Of a stretch of 64,000 nucleotides of DNA, positions 51,900 through 61,600 are shown piece by piece; the first letter of the stretch is position 1; each line of letters begins with the position of its first letter. Below the pieces are notes generated by a model. It was not told the DNA's origin. It saw only the letters and a program-made list of their open reading frames with translations, and ran no database searches. Made by a program: the position numbers and the translations under genes. This DNA is from Corallium rubrum (Eukaryota > Cnidaria > Anthozoa > Scleralcyonacea > Coralliidae): NCBI GenBank assembly GCA_964035015.1, contig OZ035998.1, forward strand, positions 18,102,260-18,166,259. Direction: 5' to 3'.

Positions 51900-52128
51900 C
51901 CCCCTGATTCCCATTCCCATTCCCCATTCCCATTCCCATTCCCCGTTCCCATTCCCATTCCCCGTTCCCATTCCCCGTTCCCATTCCCATTCCCCGTTCC
52001 CATTCCCCGTTCCCATTCCCCGTTCCCATTCCCATTCCCCGTTCCCATTCCCATTTCCCGTTCCCATTCCCCGTTCCCATTCCCATTCCCCGTTCCCATT
52101 CCCATTCCCCGATTCCCCGTTCCCCGTT
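51900..52128. repeat. CCCATTCC/CCCGTTCC minisatellite
   Basis: About 230 bp of alternating CCCATTCCCATT and CCCCGTTCCCATT units. The Gly-Asn-Gly-Met-Glu-Trp frames on the minus strand and the Pro-rich plus frame are artefacts. Confidence 0.95.
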
Positions 52129-52133
52129 TTAAA

Positions 52134-53890
52134 GATAGCCGTCGTTCATGGGTCTATGCCACTCTGGAAACTTATACTAGATGAAAGAGCATGAAATTCT
52201 CTACAACATATGTGAATTTGAAAAAATCGTATAGAATAGCGGCTGAGAAAATTGTACTTTTTCCGATGTAATCTGAAACATTCAAGGCAACCCCCGTCAG
52301 TCGTATTAATAACACCGCGCCGCAATTTGTTTAAAGCCTGCCTGCGTCGTTCCTGGGTCTATGCCACTCTGGAGACTTATACTACATGAAAGAGCTTGAA
52401 ATTATCTACAACATATGTAAATTTAAAAAAATTGTATAGAATAGCGGCTGAGAAAATTGTGTTTATATCTGATGTATATGCAATATACAAAACAACCCCC
52501 GTCAGTCGTATTAATAACACACGCCGCAATTTGTTTAAAGCTTGCCTGCGTCGTTCATGGGTCTACGCCACTCTGGAGACTTATACTAGATGAAAGAGCA
52601 TGAAATTCTCTACAACATATGTGAATTTGAAAAAATCGTATAGAATAGCGGCTGAGAAAATTGTACTTTTTCCGATGTAATCTGAAACATTCAAGGCAAC
52701 CCCCGTCAGTCGTATTAATAACACCGCGCCGCAATTTGTTTAAAGCCTGCCTGCGTCGTTCCTGGGTCTATGCCACTCTGGAGACTTATACTACATGAAA
52801 GAGCTTGAAATTATCTACAACATATGTAAATTTAAAAAAATTGTATACAATAGCGGCTGAGAAAATTGTGTTTATATCTGATGTATATGCAATATACAAA
52901 ACAACCCCCGTCAGTCGTATTAATAACACACGCCGCAATTTGTTTAAAGCTTGCCTGCGTCGTTCATGGGTCTACGCCACTCTGGAGACTTATACTAGAT
53001 GAAAGAGCATGAAATTCTCTACAACATATGTAAATTTTAAAAAATCGAATAGAATAGCGGCTGAGAAAATTGTGTTTATATCTGATGTATATGCAATACA
53101 CAAAACAACCCCCGTCAGTCGTATTAATAACACCGCGCCGCAATTTGTTTAAAGCTTGCCTGCGTCGTTCATGGGTCTATGCCACTCTGGAGACTTATAT
53201 TAGATGAAAGAGCATGAAATTCTCTACAATATATTTAAATTTGAAAAAATTGTATAGAATAGCGGCTGAGAAAATTGTACTTTTTCCGATGTAATCTGAA
53301 ACATTCAAGGCAACCCCCGCCAGTCGTATTAATAACACTGCGCCGCAATTTGTTTAAAGCCTGCCTGCGTCGTTCCTGGGTCTATGCCACTCTGGAGACT
53401 TATACTACATGAAAGATCTTGAAATTATCTACAACATATGTAAATTTAAAAAAATCGTATAGAATAGCGGCTGAGAAAATTGTGTTTATATCTGATGTAT
53501 ATGCAATATACAACTGTCAACACAAGCCCCCTCAGTCGTATTAATTACGTACACCGCGCCGCAATTTGTTTAATTAAAGCCTGCCTACGTCGTTCATGGG
53601 TCTATGCCACTCTGGAGACTTATACTAGATGAAAGAGCATGAAATTCTCTACAACATATGTAAATTTTAGAAGATCGTATAGAATAGCAGCTGAGAAAAT
53701 TGTGTTTATAATCTGATGTGTATGCAATATGCAACACAACCCCGTCAGTCGTATTTATACCGCCGCGCCGCAATTTGTTTAAAGCTTGCCTACGTCGTCC
53801 ACGGGTCTTTGGTACTCTGGAGACTTATACTAGATGAAAGAGCATGAAATTCTGTACAAGATATGTTAATTTTGAAGAAATCCTATAGAA
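52134..53890 (-). repeat. Satellite array, right arm, with a 409-bp higher-order unit
   Basis: The same monomer as the left arm but in reverse orientation, about 8-9 copies. Segment 52187-52595 is followed by a nearly identical 52596-53004 (period 409, two monomers; one change seen is TAGAATA to TACAATA). The last dimer duplication is therefore recent. The outermost monomer grades into the unique terminal block. Confidence 0.92.
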
Positions 53891-54058
53891 TAGCGCCTGA
53901 GAAAATTGTGTATTTGTATGATATTCTGTTATAGCGACCACCTGATGAATATGGAGATAACTTCGCAATAACATGCGATAATTGAATCGACGGCTGAATC
54001 GAAGGCCGAATCGAAGGCTTGAATCGAAGGCTGAATGTGGTGCATACTTCACAGTGGT

Positions 54059-54067
54059 GTGAATCAT
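54059..54067 (+). repeat. 9-bp target-site duplication GTGAATCAT, right
   Basis: Identical to 47828-47836 and flush with the inverted end (CACAGTGGT). Confidence 0.88.
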
Positions 54068-56514
54068 TGCATTAAAGTTGCTTAGTGTAATGTCAGTTTA
54101 ATTGGCCGACAACATGTCGACTATATCATGGATGAAAATCTGGAACATTCTTACAATGAATAGATACATGCAGATAAACAATGAAATTTACTAAACAAAC
54201 CGCCTAGCTACTGGTAGCTAGGTTGAGTGACAAGAGCAATTTGCATAAACAAAAATATATTAAATATTGTAATAAGATTTTTGCTGAAATTTTGCATTTA
54301 TCATAATTAATGCAATAATACATAACGTGTAAACTAGATTGAGGCCATGTCCACACGTATGCGTTTTCATAGAGTTTTTATATTGTTCTCAGTCGGGGGA
54401 GCAGAAAACATTGGTCTCATTACCTGAAAGAATATGAAAACGCTAGGAAAACGTATACGTTTGGATGAGGTCTAACATTTGCATAAAATTAGGCTGTCCA
54501 TTTCTACAATCCACTTGTTTCAAGAAAGTTTGTTGTTTATCATATATGCCCGCCATCCAGTCACGTTACATTGTCATACATGCAAACGACTGGTAATTAC
54601 TACCCACTCTATGATCATTTTCTCTGGAATGTTTCAGTGGCTTTGCTTTAAAATCTTTGGAAGATATAGATTTATAGAGGTATATATGGAACTTGCCATC
54701 GGGTTATTAAAACGTTCAATTTAAAGTTTGCATAATATAAGTTATACGTAGAAGCTTACAGTCAAGTTTTTTAAATTTTTTATCTAATTCTCCGCTAAAT
54801 TTAACTAAAACTTAATGGATCAGCTCTTGGTCTATGCCCAACCTTTCTACAAAAATCGGATCAATGCATTTTGAGATATATCTTAACTGGTAACAGGCTA
54901 ACAGACTCATCGCTAGAAATTCAGGACATGCGATTGCGCACTGCAATTTACATGTTAGTAAGTAGGGTGATACATAATGAAACCATGGTGATTCTCAGCT
55001 ATTTGTCACTTAATATTGCTCTAGAACAATTTAAACTAAAAAATGTTCAAACGTGGCATGCAAACTTTACCTTTAATCTCCCAGATTGTAAAACAATTGA
55101 AGTTCATGATTATTTAGAGTGCTTTTTCAAAAGTACTAGCAGTTGAAATTGTGTAGAAAAATCGCCCTAGAACTTTATCGAAATCCCAAAAGTCATAATT
55201 TATAGATTGAAATCATGGTTAAACTGAAGACGAAAGTAAAAATGTTCAAATGGATGTGATATAATTATACTTCGAATAAACCAACCCAATTGCTCATGGA
55301 CCAGTAAATTTAGTTTCAATGCATGATTATTTCATCCAGTTGAAAACTGCATTAAAGAGAAACCAGCTAATATCGGTAAAACCGCCAAAATTTTCTGAGT
55401 TCAAACTTCCATATCTCGGCCAAAGATGTACCGAGTTTTGTACAAAAAGATGCATTGGTAAGCTTATTCTCTCCCCTTTCTACGTACAGACTGGGTAGTA
55501 CTTCAACTAACCTAAACATTATGCATCACGATTAAGCATACGTCATGCGGACTTATTTGGCCCTGATTTGAAATGTTTTCAAATTTCAAGCCGAAAACAT
55601 ATTCGTCTCCACTGAAAGTCTGACAATTGTTCTTAGCAAGAGCAATTAAAAATAATTTTTCAATTACAAAGTGCTGAATACTCTTCCGATCTGCAATATT
55701 TATGTGAACAACGGGAACATGTTTTTGAACATGTTTTGAACATGTTTTTGAACATGTTTTGAACATGTTTTTGAACATGTTTAACTCTCCAAATACCAAA
55801 AAAAGTGCTGCTTAAATGGCGGGAGTTGAAAGATACGGTGGCGAATGTAACGTACATGGAACTTCACTTCAGTAGAGAAAATTTTCATTTTATTGTCAAA
55901 CCAGTTTTTGGATTAACCGCTGATGAAGCACCAGAGGCTCTTGCTTATGGGAATAACCGCAGGTCTTAGCCGTGTTGTTGAATGTCTCAAATTTCTAGCG
56001 ATGAACAGGCGAAATTATCTTTGTTCTCATTTCTTTTTTGTTTGGTTTTTTTTTTTGCGTATACTCTATGTTTTTTATCTTTTTCATCTATCTCTTCTTT
56101 TTCCATTGTTGTCTTTTATTCTTTTCTTTACTTTTTTTATCTTATACCTCATCCTCCTAACAATGTTTAGTTCAATTGTCATTTTAATATAGTTATAAGA
56201 CAAGAACGATAAAGGAATGAGAAGAATGATATAGCAAGATTATAAGAATAAACTTAAGTAACCTCGCCTTAATTACCTTACCTCACCTCACCTTTCCAAA
56301 ACCTAGAAGAGTGCGTAACAATTAATTGTTCACGGTTCCACGGTCCATATCTTCTTTAAAAGGTGACTTTGCGCGCAGTTTTAGGGATTTATGGATAACG
56401 AGTTTCATGACTTTCGTCTCGCTCTATAGTTGGTTGCTAGTGTTTTGTTAATTTTGCTCACGTGTTTCATTTATAATGAGTTCCCATAAATTTAAAGTAT
56501 TTCTCTTATTTTAG
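54068..56514. other. Intron, no exon recognised
   Basis: Contains a minisatellite of ACATGTTTTTGA / ACATGTTTTGA units at 55726-55785 and a T-rich tract at 56024-56165. No discoidin, Ig or other domain is visible in any frame. Confidence 0.5.
55726..55785. repeat. ACATGTTTT(T)GA minisatellite
   Basis: Five alternating 11- and 12-base units. Confidence 0.9.
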
Positions 56515-56901
56515 CTGTTGGAACTCCATCCATTACAACATCTGCTACATCGGAGACCCTTAACAGAACTGAAAATAGCAACATTACTCTGACCTGTGTT
56601 ATTGGAGGACAGCCAGGAATGGTAGTAACATGGGCTCGAAATAATCAAATGTTACAGAGCTCATCCTTTGAGAAAACTGTTACTGTCTATCCATTGCATA
56701 AAAGAACCTCTGGAGTTGTACGAACTAACTTGACGATCTCTTACCACTCTGATCAAGACATATACAACAACTTCCATTGCATTAAAAGGAACCATTCTTC
56801 CAGAATACTACTCTGCAGTTCCGTTTACAAATGCTTCGCAAATTATCCTGGTGCGACGAAAATGTCACAAACTGTTACCGTCATTGTTACTCCAAATATA
56901 G
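56515..56901 (+). CDS. Host gene exon: immunoglobulin domain
   Basis: The acceptor TTATTTTAG ends at 56514 and the donor ATATAG|GTAAGT follows 56901. Phase 1 in and phase 1 out, the usual symmetric pattern of Ig modules, fitting the phase-1 end at 47364. It encodes VGTPSITTSATSETLNRTEN, SNITLTCVIGGQPGMVVTWA, a variable middle, SGVVRTNLTISYHSDQDIYN, NFHCIKRNH and TVTVIVTPN. The B-strand Cys (TLTC), the Trp (VTWA) and the F-strand Cys (YNNFHC) are present, with extra Cys after it (LLCSSVYKCF). NRT, NIT and NLT are possible N-glycosylation sites. Confidence 0.88.
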
Positions 56902-57023
56902 GTAAGTTTTAAACTAGATCCTTCAAAATACATTATTAAAATAGGTATGTAATATACGTTGGGTTTTGTGCTTCGTTTTCAGACGATTGAATTAATACTG
57001 TACGATGAACTAATACTTGAATA

Positions 57024-57937
57024 TTAAAGGTCAACTATACCTTTTGACGTTATATATATATTTTCAAAGCAGTTATCATCTAACTTTGCAAAAGTGAGAA
57101 AAAAAAAAGAATTTGGAGTAAAAGCGCAAGACTTACTGGGGGGAGATCGTAAGTACCTCTTGATGCATGACCGACTTGTGTAGAAGAATGGGTACTACAT
57201 AGTCGGAGACGTCATACCGGTAAGTTGTCTAATTACAGAACAAATATTCCAATGTTCGAGCTTTGGTTCGCCACCTATTTACTCACGCAAATACGTGTAT
57301 TAGCAGTATTTTGGGGCATTTTAAGGTATATCTTCTTCACACTCTGTCAACGAGTCTTCTTAATTGTGTTTGGGTGAGTTTTGCGATATTTAAAGTAGAA
57401 GGTGATATAGATGAAGCTACGGCAGCAGATCCAATTTCGCAAAAGCAAAACTACAGTTCTGACAAGCTATGTATATCCAGACTTCTGTCAAATCAATAAC
57501 TCAATAGTTAAAACTAATAATATAGTTTAAAACTCAATAGTTTTGTCTTATCAAGACAAAAATGAATCGTATACTAGGCGTAGTATTTTTCTTGCGAAAA
57601 CCCGTTGTACAAGCCATTCTTGATAAGTCGTGGAGTCGAACTTGTGGCCGGGTATCTTTTCGATAAACTCCCTGGTTAGCATGTTGACAATGTTGTAGCC
57701 TTTTGCCAAAACGAGCTGTATTTTACCGGTATGACGTCACAAGTTTGCTAGTGCCTGGCTACCTTTTAACGCGGTCGTTGTTTAAATATGGTTCAGAAAA
57801 ATGGCCAAAACTCGATCTTTGACAGAACATAAAAACAGAACCGAGTGACCGATTTTAATTTTTTCTTCGGTTTTGGAAATAAACGTTTTATTTAACAGAA
57901 AATAATAATAACCTCAAATGGTATAGTTGACCTTTAA
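57024..57937. mobile_element. TTAA-flanked element, AGGTCAACTATACC family, 0.9 kb
   Basis: TTAA (57024-57027), AGGTCAACTATACC...GGTATAGTTGACCT, TTAA (57934-57937). Further in, GACGTCATACCGGTAA (near 57208) and its inverse TTACCGGTATGACGTC (near 57723) are subterminal inverted words. A 78-codon plus frame at 57263 is not recognised. Confidence 0.85.
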
Positions 57938-58673
57938 GCTTGACTATATATATTTCTTCCTTCAATCTGGTTACTGATCGATTGTAAAAATAGCAAATAA
58001 TTTAACATTTTCGCATCTTGTCAATTATTAGTTTCTTTAACCTGAGCATTTGATTGGCAACTTTTTGGCTTAAATAAGCCGAGCCTGTTTTATTTTAATT
58101 TATTGCATTTTACTTTAAGAAGGACTCCTCTTGAAACTTCAGTATTGCGTTGGTTAAAATCTCGGTAGTTTTTCACCTTTTCACTTTGCCCTTATCAAAA
58201 CACTGCATGCCTACGCAGCACTTTACTTTTTTTACCCTATCTGGTATTCTACTGCTGCGAAATGGCACCTTAGGAAATTTCGTCCAGGTCTGCGTCATGC
58301 GCAAGAATCAGATTTTTTACTTTGTATATATGGAATTTTGTATAATTTTTCCGAAACAATATTCAGTGGCAGGTATTATTTGCACGCTAGTTGCATAATT
58401 TTTGAAGCAACCCCACGAACCAGCGCACGATTTTAATCTTTTGTGAAGTAAGCACAGATTATTAAAACATCTGAGTAAAGTTTTAATGCTCTTCCGTATC
58501 CGATGCTGTTTGACCTCACCTGTCTACTAAGATTTTCTAGGCACTTTATATTGATCGTTGTGCAGTAACTCTGTAGAAATTAGCTGTTAATCACGAGCAG
58601 AACGGATTGACTTATAATTATTTTGTTTTTAATTATTACGCACGTTTATTTTGTAATGAACAGGCATCAAGTA
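57938..58673. other. Intron, fragment of a hairpin repeat only
   Basis: Near 58197-58230 CACTGCATGCCTACGCAGCA and TTTACTTTTT resemble the right flank of the hairpin repeats at 5329 and 51243. No exon was found. Confidence 0.4.
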
Positions 58674-61600
58674 CTTGATTTGATTTGATTGGATTGGAAT
58701 AGATTTGATTTCATTTGAATTGAATTGAATTGAATTGAATTGAATTGAATTGAATTGAATTGAATTGACTTGACTTGACTTGACTTGACTTGACTTGACT
58801 TGACTTGACTTGACTTGACTTGACTTGACTTGACTTGACTTGACTTGACTTGACTTGACTTGACTTGACTTGACTTGACTTGACTTGACTTTGACTTGAC
58901 TTGACTTGACTTGACTTGGACTTGACTTGACTTGGACTTGACTTGACTTGACTTGACTTGACTTGACTTGACTTGACTTGGACTTGACTTGACTTGACTT
59001 GACTTGACTTGACTTGACTTGGACTTGACTTGACTTGACTTGACTTGACTTGGACTTGACTTGACTTGACTTGACTTGACTTGACTTGACTTGACTTTGA
59101 CTTGACTTGACTTGACTTGACTTGACTTTGACTTGGACTTGACTTGACTTGACTTGACTTGGACTTGACTTGACTTGACTTGGACTTTGGACTTGACTTG
59201 GACTTGACTTGACTGGACTTGACTTGACTTGACTTGACTTGACTTGACTTGACTTGACTTGACTTGACTTGACTTGACTTGACTTGACTTGACTTGACTT
59301 GACTTGACTTGACTTGACTTGACTTGACTTGACTTGACTTGACTTGGACTTGACTTGACTTGACTTGACTTGACTTGGACTTGACTTGACTTGACTTGAC
59401 TTGACTTGGACTTGACTTGACTTGACTTGACTTGACTTTGGACTTGACTTGACTTGACTTGACTTGACTTGACTTGACTTGACTTGACTTGACTTGACTT
59501 GACTTGACTTGACTTGACTTGACTTGGACTTGACTTGACTTGACTTGACTTGACTTGACTTGACTTGACTTGACTTGACTTGACTTGACTTGACTTGACT
59601 TGACTTGACTTGACTTGACTTGACTTGACTTGACTTGACTTGGACTTGGACTTGACTTGACTTGACTTGGACTTGACTTGACTTGGACTTGGACTTGACT
59701 TGACTTGGACTTGACTTGACTTGACTTGACTTGACTTGACTTGACTTGACTTGACTTGACTTGACTTGACTTGACTTGACTTGACTTGACTTGACTTGAC
59801 TTGACTTGACTTGACTTGACTTGACTTGACTTGACTTGACTTGACTTGGACTTGACTTGACTTGACTTGGACTTTGACTTGACTTGGACTTGGACTTGAC
59901 TTGACTTGACTTGACTTGACTTGACTTGACTTGACTTGACTTGACTTGACTTGGACTTGACTTGACTTGACTTGACTTGACTTGACTTGACTTGACTTGA
60001 CTTTGACTTGACTTGACTTGACTTGACTTGACTTGACTTGACTTGACTTGACTTGGACTTGACTTGGACTTGACTTGACTTGACTTGACTTGACTTGACT
60101 TGACTTGACTTGACTTGACTTGACTTGACTTGACTTGGACTTGACTTGACTTGACTTGGACTTGACTTGACTTGGACTTGACTTGGACTTGGACTTGACT
60201 TGGACTTGACTTGACTTGACTTGACTTGACTTGACTTGACTTGACTTGACTTGACTTGACTTGACTTGACTTGACTTGACTTGACTTGACTTGGACTTGA
60301 CTTGACTTGGACTTGGACTTGACTTGACTTGACTTGACTTGACTTGACTTGACTTGACTTGGACTTTGGACTTGACTTGGACTTGGACTTGACTTGACTT
60401 GACTTGACTTGACTTGACTTGACTTGACTTGGACTTGACTTGGACTTTGACTTGGACTTGACTTGACTTGGACTTGACTTGACTTGGACTTGACTTGACT
60501 TGACTTGACTTGACTTGACTTGACTTGGACTTGACTTGACTTGACTTGGACTTGACTTGGACTTGACTTGACTTGACTTGACTTGACTTGACTTGACTTG
60601 ACTTGACTTGACTTGACTTGACTTGACTTGACTTGACTTGACTTGACTTGACTTGACTTGACTTGACTTTGACTTGACTTGACTTGACTTGACTTGACTT
60701 GACTTGACTTGACTTGACTTGACTTGACTTGACTTGACTTGACTTGACTTGACTTGACTTGACTTGACTTGACTTGACTTGACTTGACTTGACTTGACTT
60801 GACTTGACTTGACTTGACTTGACTTGGACTTGGACTTGACTTGACTTGACTTGACTTGGACTTGACTTGACTTGGACTTGACTTGACTTGACTTGACTTG
60901 ACTTGACTTGACTTGACTTGACTTGACTTGACTTGACTTGACTTGACTTGACTTGACTTGACTTGACTTGACTTGACTTGACTTGACTTGGACTTGACTT
61001 GACTTGACTTGGACTTGACTTGACTTGACTTGACTTGACTTGACTTGACTTGGACTTGACTTGACTTGACTTGACTTGACTTGACTTGGACTTGACTTGA
61101 CTTGACTTGACTTGACTTGACTTGACTTGGACTTGACTTGACTTGACTTGACTTGACTTGACTTGACTTGGACTTGGACTTGACTTGGACTTGACTTGAC
61201 TTGACTTGGACTTGACTTTGACTTGACTTGACTTGGACTTGACTTGACTTGACTTGACTTGACTTGACTTGACTTGACTTGACTTGACTTGACTTGACTT
61301 GACTTGACTTGGACTTGACTTGGACTTGACTTGACTTGACTTGACTTGACTTGACTTGGACTTGACTTGACTTGACTTGACTTGACTTGACTTGACTTGA
61401 CTTGACTTGACTTGACTTGACTTGACTTGGACTTTGACTTGACTTGGACTTGACTTGACTTGACTTGACTTGACTTGACTTGACTTGACTTGACTTGACT
61501 TGACTTGACTTGACTTGACTTGACTTGGACTTGACTTGACTTGACTTGACTTGACTTGACTTGACTTGACTTGACTTGACTTGACTTGACTTGGACTTTG

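Larger units (their letters stand above)
47837..54058. mobile_element. 6.2-kb foldback element with satellite-built inverted arms
   Basis: The ends ACCACTGTGAAGTATGCACC and the reverse complement are flush with a perfect 9-bp duplication (GTGAATCAT). The left arm runs from 47837 to about 49370 and the right arm from about 52134 to 54058. Each has a unique terminal block of about 150 bp containing TTCGATTC-type words, followed by tandem monomers of about 205-216 bp. The arms are in inverted orientation, so the whole unit can fold. The centre (49371-52133) holds other repeats. A 9-bp duplication and long inverted repeats fit Mutator-like elements, and internally repetitive arms also recall Drosophila FB elements. 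No transposase is encoded, so it is non-autonomous. It lies in the intron between the 47364 and 56515 exons. Confidence 0.85.

Noticed and set aside
51760-52184. Gly-Asn-Gly-Met-Glu-Trp and Pro-rich repeat proteins
   Set aside because: Artefact of the CCCATTCC minisatellite.
52396-53002. Two identical 65-codon proteins (MKLSTTYVNLKKLY...)
   Set aside because: They are frames in two copies of the 409-bp satellite dimer, and other monomers do not keep them open.
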